A stretch of DNA of 64,000 nucleotides, taken from Acanthochromis polyacanthus (lineage: Eukaryota; Chordata; Actinopteri; Pomacentridae). The notes beneath the pieces are model-generated. The model did no database searches, was not told the origin of the DNA, and saw only the letters and a program-made list of their open reading frames with translations. The DNA is taken from positions 28,772,373 through 28,836,372 of the forward strand of contig NC_067114.1 of NCBI RefSeq assembly GCF_021347895.1. Direction: 5' to 3'. Numbering within the stretch: the stretch's first letter is position 1; every line of letters begins with the position of its first letter. A program made the translations under genes and the position numbers. Below are positions 13,201 through 22,005 of the stretch, in pieces.

Positions 13201-16129
13201 TCCCTCCCCAGTCAACTCAGGTGTGCCCCAGGGCTCTGTCCTGGGGCCCCTCCTCTTTATGACATACCTCCTCCCCCTTGGCCGTATTTTCCATAAGTTT
13301 AACATTCACTTTGACTGCTTGGCGGATGACACCCAGCTCTACTTTTCCTGCAAACCAAACTCAACATTTCCTCCTCCCTCCCTTTCCGCCTGTCTCTCTG
13401 AAATCAATTCCTGGTTCACTTCTAACTTTCTAAAATCAAACCCTAATAACAGAATTCCTCCTCATCGACACCAAATCCATCCTATCTAAAGTTGACAGTT
13501 TCTCCCTCACCATTTACAGCTCCTCAGTCTCCCCCTCCCCTCAGGTAAAGAGTCTGGGTGTCATCCTCCATAGCACACTATCATTTCATTCACATGTCAA
13601 TAACATCAGTCGGTCTGCTTACTTCCATCTATATCAACCGTCTCCACCCCTACCTCACCCCCCACAGCACCTCCATCCTTGCGCACAGCCTCGTCACCTC
13701 ACATCTGGACTACCATAACTCCCTTCTGTTCGGCCTCCCTCAAAAGTCCCTCCATAAACTTCAAGTCATTCACTACTCTGCCTCCCATATCATAATCCAA
13801 ACCCCCTCCTGCCACCACATCACCCCCATCCTGTAACAACTACACTGGCTCCCAATCAAGCAAAGAATTCAGTTCTGTGCTGCAGAAGGGTATAGCACTG
13901 AAGACTAGATCAATCTTCACTGCATTTTTTTTTTTTTTGGGTGCGACAGTTGTTTGTGCTTACAGGTAACATTTCCTGAAAGTCTAGTTTGTTACTGCAT
14001 GTTCCTTGACTCTGATAAAGTCAACCTTCTCCAGCTTACTACTGTTTCATTTTGTTTTGTAATGTCAAAATTTGACAACTGATTAATGGCTCTCTAAGCC
14101 AGATATAGAGGATAACCTACCTGGTATGAGAGTGGCTGTCAAAGGTCGTACTGTGTAACCCTGGATAGGATACTGCAGAGGGGAGTTTGGCAAAGCAAAC
14201 AGCAGTCTGGATAGTACAGACGATGTCCTGTTGGGAAGATGCAGAGTGGGTTGGTCGTGCAAATAAGTTGCTCTTGGTTTTAATTGCTGTGCCAACATTT
14301 CCTTTTGAGCTAATGTTTGCTTAAAATTGTCAACAGAAGACGTGATGTTCACATTCATTTGGCAGGCAAATATGTTTTGTATGTATCTGATTTGCCTCTC
14401 CAGAGTGTCTTATTAGAGGACGTTGCATTGAAGTAAAGTCAAAGATAAACATTGACATTAAGGACATTTGTTTTGCTATGCAGGGCTACTGCTGGTCTAA
14501 CAACAGTGGAATAATAAGAAAATATCTGGGTAACAACATTGTAGTACTAGAGGTAGAACATGGCAGTACTAATTCTAATGCCTGTAATAGGGAAATCATG
14601 AGCTAAAGACCTCAAAATCTAGGGTAACAATGGGCCAATTAATTCACAGTCAGTGCATTTTGTCAAGATAATATTCTTTTAGCAATAACTGGGTTTAAAA
14701 TCCAATAAATTATCTTTCTTTTTCCCCCATTGGCTATATTTCAAATGTGCATAAAAATACATTTTGAAAACACAGCTCATGAGAACACCCATCCATTCTT
14801 CAACCCATCCCTCCGTCCCGTACCTGGCTTTGTATTTTTGGAACTCTTTAGCTCGGCGTTGCAGCAGCTCTTCATACTGGTTCTCGGGTATGGATGTTTT
14901 GAGAATTGATGAGCCTTTAGGACACGCGCATGGACCAGGAGAGGGAAGGTGACTGGGGAGTGCTGACCTGAAAGGGTGGGAATATTATGCATGTGATAGG
15001 GAGAATGGTTTTAATTCAAAACAGCCACAATGTTTTAGTAGCATGAAGATCACATCCTTGAGAGAATGCAACCCTAAGAACAATTTCCGTGAAATTTTGA
15101 GGCCAATGAGATTGTAGCTAGGAAGCCTGATAAGGTCAGCAACATACCAACTCTGAAGCTCTTACTCTCAGTTTAAGGAAATACAAAGGCGAATGTTCAT
15201 ACATGGCTTTATTCTAATCCCAACAGGTCAACAAGTTGGAGGACGTGATCCACCACATTACAGGGTAAGTCACACAGAACGACAGCTTTCATTCCCTGGC
15301 ACTCCTGCATGTTGGCTTCACCCCACCAATAAAGAGAATAGCTTCATCACAAAAAACCAAGCTGACTAGCTCCAAGACAAGCCTCTTGGTGCAGCTTTGA
15401 AGTGGTTCAACTGTAGTCCAAAGACGAAACGCTCTATATCTAAAGAAATTCGTCTTCACCTCAGTATTTACAGATGAAATCAGCCATTTTTCAGCTCAGT
15501 CTTGGTTTTATCACCAGCGGGCTGATGGATGGACTGACGGAGGAACAAACCGAAAATTCGCTTCGGTCTGTAACATCAGAGGTAGTAAGTAAACGGAGGA
15601 ACAAGCCAAATATTCGGCTCGGAGGGCTGGCAAATATTCGGATCTCAGAATTAATATTAATCATGTTAATAATTTTCTGTGTCAAAATTAATGTTTACCA
15701 TATATAATGCTATTCTGTTGGGTTGTTTATGATATAGGACAGCAGAATCATTGATCTATTTAACACAGAGTGGAAGAAGACATATAGATGAGACTGTAAG
15801 TTATTTGAACGGGCGTGGTGCAGAAACAAGTCAAATTTGCATCAACGAATTTACATCTCAAGGCAACCAAACTACATTTCATTGCCACTATGACTATAAA
15901 ATTTCCTTTGAGACGTTCAGCAAGAAATTGCACAGAGTTAAACGGAACCACCTCCCTGTGCAGTTTGCACACAGACAAATAGTCGGCTCTACCTCTGTCT
16001 TGGTCTCGTGGAAGCCTGCTTGTGCTGCTCTCCAGAAACGTCACGAAACATCACAAAATAAGTTGCCAGCAGGACGATGACACACAAAACAGCAACCACC
16101 CGAAGCTGTGATGGATGAAGTGCAAACAT
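4740..16129 (-). CDS. b4galnt2: Beta-1,4-N-acetylgalactosaminyltransferase, B4GALNT2-like
   Basis: Type II Golgi enzyme of the B4GALNT1/2 family, which transfers GalNAc in beta-1,4 linkage to sialylated glycans (Sda/Cad antigen for B4GALNT2, GM2/GD2 gangliosides for B4GALNT1). Coding exons in transcription order: 16129-15993, 14967-14824, 14227-14121, 11628-11591, 9229-9163, 8767-8654, 8514-8428, 7419-7238, 5860-5717, 5249-5021, 4933-4740. All have GT-AG borders and matching phases and sum to 1443 nt, giving 480 residues plus TAG. Residues about 9-28 form the membrane anchor. A luminal stem follows, then SPLQYP. The GT-A catalytic domain has [33 protein letters not shown], the metal-binding VDDDF, and [18 protein letters not shown]-type and FFKNNLKC features near the C-terminus look more like B4GALNT2 than B4GALNT1. 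Linkage with dlx3 agrees with human 17q21. Nothing looks broken. B4GALNT1-like specificity cannot be excluded. Confidence 0.9.
6060..6665 (+). pseudogene. Tc1-like transposase remnant
   Basis: Shattered Tc1 transposase in a b4galnt intron, opposite to the gene. The left part resembles the N-terminal helix-turn-helix region ([20 protein letters not shown], with stops). The right part resembles the C-terminal DDE region ([13 protein letters not shown], then [17 protein letters not shown]). The middle of the gene is deleted and several stops interrupt it, so it is inactive. Confidence 0.8.
6684..6787 (-). mobile_element. Head of a tRNA-derived SINE
   Basis: On the minus strand this reads as the tRNA-like 5' part of the SINE seen at 31337, with an A-box-like GTGGTTAGCAC and a B-box-like GGTTCAAATCCC. 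The LINE-like tail is missing. Confidence 0.65.
7197..7236. repeat. (TG/CA)n microsatellite at a splice donor
   Basis: About 18 TG units on the plus strand. On the b4galnt transcript it reads as CA repeats starting at about position +4 of the intron after coding exon 8. Confidence 0.95.
7238..11628 (-). CDS. b4galnt2: b4galnt coding exons 4-8: luminal domain into GT-A fold
   Basis: Exons 11628-11591 (38 nt, [12 protein letters not shown]), 9229-9163, 8767-8654, 8514-8428 and 7419-7238. The short fourth exon is easy to miss but is needed to keep frame: its phase 1 start and phase 0 end fit both neighbours. The last of these exons begins the catalytic fold ([18 protein letters not shown]). Its donor, GTACAC, leads straight into a CA microsatellite. 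Confidence 0.85.
9670..11590. other. b4galnt2: b4galnt intron sequence without named features
   Basis: About 1.9 kb of the intron between coding exons 4 and 5. I see no recognisable coding sequence or repeat family. Confidence 0.4.
11890..13860 (+). pseudogene. L2/CR1-type LINE remnant (reverse transcriptase)
   Basis: Degenerate non-LTR retrotransposon in the b4galnt intron between coding exons 3 and 4, opposite to the gene. Recognisable reverse transcriptase pieces in order are [40 protein letters not shown] and [19 protein letters not shown]. The catalytic YADD box reads LADD. Frameshifts separate the pieces, so no full-length protein can be made. The [10 protein letters not shown] box and the order of motifs are those of L2-like elements. 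Confidence 0.85.
12445..12610 (+). mobile_element. Short retroelement 3' tail inside the LINE
   Basis: Sequence ending in a polyadenylation-like AATAAAG and repeated TTATC units breaks the LINE coding match. The same kind of TTATC-ended tail occurs near 18190 and 38660. It is probably a SINE or short LINE 3' end inserted into the older LINE. The exact left border is uncertain. Confidence 0.5.
14121..14967 (-). CDS. b4galnt2: b4galnt coding exons 2-3: stem and SPLQYP region
   Basis: Exon 2 (14967-14824) encodes the stem with a CACPKGS motif and a charged, helix-prone stretch ([18 protein letters not shown]). Exon 3 (14227-14121) encodes LPNSPLQYP, a signature shared by B4GALNT1 and B4GALNT2, and ends in phase 1. 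The CAG acceptors and GTACGG/GTAGGT donors are clear. Confidence 0.85.
15993..16129 (-). CDS. b4galnt2: b4galnt coding exon 1: start codon and membrane anchor
   Basis: The ATG sits immediately after an acceptor (TTGCCTCCAG), so the 5'UTR is spliced directly onto the start codon. The exon encodes a short cytoplasmic tail, a hydrophobic run ([18 protein letters not shown]) and the start of the stem, and it ends at an AG|GTAGAG donor in phase 2. This is the expected topology of a Golgi type II glycosyltransferase. Confidence 0.85.
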
Positions 16130-16702
16130 CTGGAGGCAAACAAACACCCGATCACATTCAGGGACCAGTCAACCTTTTCAAATGCTCACAGGAAGAAATA
16201 CAAAACCAGTATTAACTCCCCGTACTTCCACTTACGGACTTTTTAGTCATGTTTTCTGATCCACGGCAAGGCTTAAAGGTTTTTATTTTAAACTGATTTG
16301 CTCTCAAACGCTCTCTTATAAAAACGTAACATTTGTAAAAGTACAGGTTAAAAACATGAACACAGAATGAAGCGGAGAAATGAGGGCTTAGATTCTGCTT
16401 TGTGAGGGTGAGAACTTGTCCAGTGAGCTCTAATATCACAGACTACAGCCAACAAAAATACCTGGATAACAATGGACTCTTATTTTTGGTCAAAAGCAAC
16501 AGAATGAAAGAAACAAAAAAAAGTTTTAAAACTTCTCAAAGGCATATTAGAAAGTAGAATACAGTTAGTGAAATAAACCATAAGCTTTAAGTAATTTACA
16601 ATAAACATTCTAACATGACTGATAGCAAAAGTCCTGCTGACAGAAAATAAATGTTGCAACAAATAAATGACGGTAACATTATAGAAAATTTAGAGTTCTT
16701 AC

Positions 16703-16795
16703 CTTGTGCTCTCTAAGGTTCCACTCTGGTCCCTTTCATGCCGTATAAAGAACACACAGCTCCGTGACAGATGCCAAGTGAAGCGTTCAGTCTGT
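16703..16795 (-). other. b4galnt2: b4galnt 5' untranslated exon
   Basis: On the minus strand a clean donor (CACAAG|GTAAGAA) at 16702/16703 precedes the acceptor that abuts the start codon at 16129. The exon contains a short upstream frame of eight codons (starts ATGAAAGGG, ends CCTTAG). The left limit (transcription start) is a guess. Confidence 0.5.
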
Positions 16796-17061
16796 GAAAT
16801 GATGACAGGGCAGAACAAACAGGCAAACTGAGAATATCAGAATATCAGCTCGGTGCTTTTATCCGACTGCCACCAGCAGACGGTGTTGTTTTCCTCACAG
16901 AATAGGATCATGGGTCTTTAGAAAACAGCTGCACGTTGAGCAGGAGTCGCTACAGTCACTGTAAAAAATGGCAAAAAGCTGGCAGCAAGGAGTCAGAAAA
17001 AATGTAATGGAAAAACAAACTGTGAAATACTGCGGCATTCAAAAACTGTAAGATAATAGTT

Positions 17062-17455
17062 GTATCTAGGGAGGTCCGATATTGGCTTTATTGCCAATAA
17101 CCAACATGCCGATATTGTCCAACTCTCAATTTCTGATTCGGATATCAGCTGATACCAATATATGTGGGCTATTTAACTAATTTTATGTAACATCACATAT
17201 CTCCTGTTGTGGAATTAACTCATCACACCTGATTTTATTGTGGTGCTCCACTGGATGCCAACAAGGCTTTCCAAATGTCTCTCTCCCTTCCTCTATGGGC
17301 CAATAAATGGCGGCAAAATCCAAGCATTCATTTATCAGTTTTCATGATAGGCAAAAAAAAACAAAACAAAACAATAAAGATATTTACAGATATTACATTT
17401 TTATGCCAATATTGGGCCGATAATATTGACCCACTGATATTAGAGGACATTCATA
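17062..17455. repeat. Degenerate hAT-type MITE
   Basis: Starts with GGTCCGATATTGGC-like sequence and ends with an inverted, diverged version (GGGCCGATAATATTGACCC ... GGACATTC), the pattern of a common fish nonautonomous hAT. It lies about 250 bases upstream of the b4galnt 5' exon. Confidence 0.5.
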
Positions 17456-17528
17456 GTTTTATCCAATGTTTTCTCCAGCCCCCCAAACACCACCTGTGCA
17501 GACAGCTCAGATCTGGAGTTCTTCAACT

Positions 17529-19130
17529 CAGTGGCAGCTGGTGAATTTTTCCCTTGGGGGGGCGCACTTAATTTACCAAACCAAATAGCAGAGTCGGCAA
17601 CACCGGAATACAAGAATTGATGTCAATTATGTTCACAGCCATTTGATGTGCTACGAGGGTACACCTAAGCACTACTGCTGAGTCAGATAGACAGTTAAAT
17701 GCATGTAAATGTTAGCAGCTGGAGAATCTGAATTTATCTCCCCAGTGTTTGATATGATTTGCTCCAGATAAGGTACACAAACCCTTAAAATCTCCTTTTC
17801 TATAATTAAACAAATTAAGAATGTATAAATATGCAAATCTATTTTTTACTTCAAAAGTAAAAAAAGAAACAATTCATTTTTCCAGCTTCAAAGAGTGCCA
17901 AGTGCTTCTTCTGTCCAGCAAAATCTTTGGAACAACATATTTATATTTACATACTCAAATAAACAAAAACAAATCCATACCTGTGAAACCAACAAACATT
18001 GGACATTTTGTTAAAAAACCCTAACTATAAGGCTTAAAGCAGACAGTGCTTCTGTGAGCTAACTTTTACATGAACAACCTTACATGACAATGAGAAAACA
18101 GCAAATCTGCAGATTTAAGACCAAAGCAATAAAAAAAAAAATACTGGACCCATTAGGCATTATACTATGTATAACTGTGCATGTGACAAATAAAACCTAT
18201 CTTATCTTATCTTAGGCTTTGAGCCCAAAGTGCTTCTGTCAACTAACATTAAACATTTACAATGAAAATAAAGAAAAACAGTAATTCCTCAGATTTCAGA
18301 ACATATGAAAATCAACAGGCTTTCAGTCTAAAGTGCCACTTGTGTCAACTAACATTTCTATTTACATTATTAAATGACAAAAAAGTAAATCCTCACATTT
18401 TAGAGTTTAAAGCCAGCACCTCTACATCTGTGTTATTTTTTGTACGCAAGTTTTGCTCTTCTGTCTTTAAGACACGCAAATTTCTCAATGACTCTATGGT
18501 TAAAATCTGGGGTCTCCCTGACAAGTTTCTTTTCCACAGAGAGCATGGCCTGTGCTTTAAGACGATCCTGCGACATCGTGTTCCTGAGGAAGGTCTTGAT
18601 TCTTTTCAGTGTTGAGAAGCACCTCTCAGATTCAGCTGTCGTCATTGGAGTCGTGACGAGGATCTTCAGGAGAGACACAGTCTCTGAAAAGGTGTCCTGA
18701 AGATTGTTGCTCATGAAGAGCTGGTACAGAGCCACAGCACCATTGCAACTCCTGAACTCTGTGTTGCTGAAGATGAGCGACAGTTCAGCGCCCCGCTGTC
18801 TCCTATCTCTTGTATTGAAGAGGAACGAACTGCGCATGTCAAAGTTATAACGAGAGTCAATGGGGAAAGATGAGTGCACCCCGGCCGGATATATCTCCAC
18901 TATTAGTAATTGTAGACAACGTCGGACGTTTCTAATCTGACTTTTTATTACAAATTATACATTTTAGTAACTCTCTACAGGCTCTATTATCCATTTTGCT
19001 TGTTAAAAACATAGGATATACATGTAAATGTAATTTTAAAAACGTTTTATTAAAGGAAGGGCTGTGACTCTACATGATGTGAGACAGAGGGGGCAGCGCC
19101 CTAGCGCCCTCTATTGACCAGCCGCCCCTG
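17529..19130 (-). mobile_element. hAT transposon with perfect 8-bp target duplication
   Basis: A 1602-bp element. The left end CAGTGGCAGCTGGT and the right end (reverse complement CAGGGGCGGCTGGT) are imperfect inverted repeats of hAT type. The 8-bp direct repeat CTTCAACT lies at 17521-17528 and 19131-19138. It carries the 3' part of a transposase on the minus strand but not the whole gene, so it is a deleted, nonautonomous copy. Confidence 0.9.
18433..18900 (-). pseudogene. hAT transposase C-terminal fragment
   Basis: A 155-codon open frame carrying the hAT C-terminal dimerisation region (LLKILVTTPMTTAESE, RCFSTLKRIKTFLRN, then QDRLKAQAMLSVEK). It ends at TAA near the element's 3' side. The zinc finger and the first catalytic residues are absent, and the frame starts at an internal Met, so this is a truncated gene within the element at 17529-19130. 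Confidence 0.85.
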
Positions 19131-19501
19131 CTTCAACTCCTACAGGTGCCCTGGTCTCTGGCTGGACTCTTCACTCTCTTTCACTCCTCACATCAACATT
19201 CTACAGGCTAAAATCAAAGCCAGACTGGGGTTCCTTTACCACAATAAGGCCTCCTTTATATACTCAGATGAGTCAAACATCTGACATGTTTGTATTTTCC
19301 AGCTGTGTGCCTTTTTTATGCCTTCATGAGCTTCTTGTGTCTCTTCCTTGTCACCTCGGTGTTTTAGGAAGGGATCAAAACATGACAAGAGGAGTCATAG
19401 AAACAAAATAAACGCGCTCCGCTTTAAACATCCCCCGCCTTATATATAGTGCCTCTAAGTGCAAGAAATAATAATATATACTGGACGATACACCTACAAA
19501 A

Positions 19502-19870
19502 TGATACATCTTCACTACAAATCAGGTCAAGGTCATACACCCAAAAAGGCAGATCTACGTTATGCACAGGTGGTGTGGGTGCAGTATGCATGAAATACTT
19601 AAGGTAGTTTCTGACATATGCTCCAGAAACAGAATCAAAAAATATTTGCAGTGCCTCACTAAGACCTTGAAAATCAGGTCAAGGTCATGCATCCCAAAAG
19701 GCACATCTATACTATATAGAGATGGCCTGGGTGCAATATGAATGAAATCCCTCAAGTAGTTTCTGAGATATGCTCCGGAAACGAAATGCGGACGTACAGA
19801 CGTACGGACGTGCCCACGCCAATACCCCCCTCCGTGCCTACGGCCGGCGGGGGATAAAAGCGTACTAAGC
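19502..19870. repeat. Two ~152-bp tandem units with a GACGTACGGACG tail
   Basis: A block starting near ATCAGGTCAAGGTCAT recurs 152 bases later with many matches (ATGCTCCRGAAAC, AAGTAGTTTCTGA). It is followed by a run of GACGTACGGACG-like bases and a GC-rich GGCCGGCGGGGG. It resembles the 3' end of a dispersed retroelement, but I cannot name the family. Confidence 0.6.
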
Positions 19871-19880
19871 TCCGACATGG

Positions 19881-21418
19881 TGAGACTATGTTAATTATTA
19901 TGAAAAGAAACAACTATAGCTAAATTAAACACTAAAAAAAAACTTGCAACCTCTAAGCTGTTCAATCATTTAACTCATTGTTTTAACTGATGTTTTGAAG
20001 TTGCAAAGTGGTCAAAAGAAAAGTGGATATTTAAGTAAGTAGAAGTAAGTTCAATTAAGTAGAAAATAGCAAAAATAAAATCAATGTTTATATTAAGTAA
20101 GCTAAAAAAGCTAAGCTCATTCGACTAAATTCCGTTATGTTTTGCAGTGTAATGTTGGATTACCATGGATTAATCCAAACAATGAAACAGGAATCACATT
20201 TTTTGTTTAAATCAAGATCTTATAGCCACATATTTATTATTTTTGAAAAATACATAGCAACAAAAACAAAGTATAAATGAATAAAAGCAGGAAGCTGTTT
20301 AAAATCCTTTCAGAACGCTGCTCACTAAATGACATCAACTTTACAGAGTGCGGGGCCATGTTCAGTGTGTCTGAATGATACATGAATTATTGCATACAGA
20401 TGTTATCTTTCAATAGTTTGAATTCAGACCTTGGACAGCAAACACCTGAGCTTTCAGTTTCTCTTTTCAGCTAACCACCATGTTGTCAGACAGATTTCTG
20501 AACAAATGTGTTCAACTTAAGATCATTTGTAACCTGGCTGCTTTCAAATCTTGACTCCAGGAAGCTAAGAAATTGAAGTTGTTTGTAGATACTGTATATC
20601 TGAGGCCATCAGACGTAAAAGCTGTAATTGTAATGTAAAAAGGGTAATCGCTTCAACTTCATATTTTAAGTTGAATCAACAACTTTGCTTTCGTAATAAC
20701 AAGATTTTTCAATCATAAATCGATGCCAAGAATACATAAAATACGTAAAACCTACAAAATCCTGCTGGAATCTTGAGTTGTAAAAACACAAAAAGAGAAT
20801 TTAATTGAACAAAGCATCATTTTGAATTGATTGACAATATTTAGCTGCACAAACAAATTAAAGTTGGTTAAATTAAACATCTTACTGAAACTATTTATCT
20901 TTGTATCTTTTGTAAAATATCTTTCTTCTGACACGCCTGCCGTCCCTCTTCTACCTCATCGGTTAACATATTGATCATTAACTGCTAAGGTTCTACAAGA
21001 AAACAGCTGATGGACATCTAACCAAGCCTGGCTTCCTGTGCATTCTTGCAGGAAAACACCTTGTTTTTGAGGGGTTTCCTAGTTGAGTCAGGAAGGAAGT
21101 CTTAGTTGCCTGTTTGACTCTGAGTGAACTGATTGTTTGGCCAGAGTAAAGCTTCAAATTTCAAATACAGCCAACATTTTAGTTGAACTCAAATCCATTT
21201 TTACGCTGTGATGACAACATGTTCACTCCAAGAGCAGCTCTGCTACAGTAATAAATTAGCATTAAAGCTAATCAAACATCCCTGAATTGGACTGTTACAC
21301 ATTTTTGGCTCCCCCCCCCAGAACATTCACCCTGAAATGAAATGATAGATGAGAGATGTCTGAACCCAAGGAAGCAAAAGCATTTTCACCAGCAATTCGT
21401 AACACTCATGATTCTGCG
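19881..21418. other. 3' flank of the NLR gene
   Basis: AT-rich sequence downstream of the NLR stop codon. It probably includes its 3'UTR; a TTTATT (AATAAA on the minus strand) lies near 20233. No other gene is recognisable. Confidence 0.35.
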
Positions 21419-22005
21419 CTATATTGTCTGACTGACTGGAGTCTCATCAATCGGACACAAAGACACCGAGGAGTTGCCATATGATGTGGTAAATCCACCA
21501 TCCCTATACTCCAAGCCAAAGCCAGGGTAGAGAGGCTCAGTGAACCTGCAGTCAAAGGTGTGGATGTGGATCTGAGTGTCAGAGGAGACTTTGTAGAAGG
21601 ACACAAAGCCAGCCGGCCAGTCCAGATACACTGCTACTCTGTCAGATTTTTCAAAATGCACACTTTTAGCTGTTTCTGTGTTATTGTGCCAAACAGACCG
21701 ACCCATTAGATAGGAGTACAGACCCCAGGACTTGTCATTCCCTCCAAGCTTGCAGTCATCACCTTCTCCTCTCCTGCTGATTCCTCTGTAAGCCACCGCT
21801 ACATGAAAGCAATTTTTAATCTTGACTTCCCAGTAGCAGCGACCGGTCAGTCCGTTCCTGCAGAGCAGCTGCTTGAAGGTGTCAAATCTGTCTGGATGAA
21901 AGTGATAAGGCTGGTCTTCTTCCACTAATGTCACCTCTCTGTTGTCCTCAGACAGAAGAAGATTCCTGTGAGCTGTGTTTGGGTCCAGTGTGAGTTCACA
22001 AGCAT
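21419..22005 (-). CDS. NLR terminal exon: PRY-SPRY (B30.2) domain
   Basis: Begins after an ATCAG acceptor with the PRY start [24 protein letters not shown] follows: [53 protein letters not shown] and [11 protein letters not shown], ending at TAG. All blocks of a complete domain are present without stops. B30.2 domains bind protein ligands. The exon needs 1 nt from the preceding exon, whereas the last LRR exon leaves 2. Confidence 0.85.

Larger units (their letters stand above)
17462..19270 (+). pseudogene. LINE reverse transcriptase fragment, split by a hAT element
   Basis: The pieces 17462-17528 and 19139-19270 join, if one copy of the 8-bp duplication is counted, into one open frame. It has motifs such as CADSSDLEFFNSYRCPGLWL, DSSLSFTPHI and GFLYHNKASF. 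This matches the C-terminal reverse transcriptase region of fish non-LTR elements. The frame ends at a stop after SDESNI. The intervening 1.6 kb is the hAT element described separately. Confidence 0.7.
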
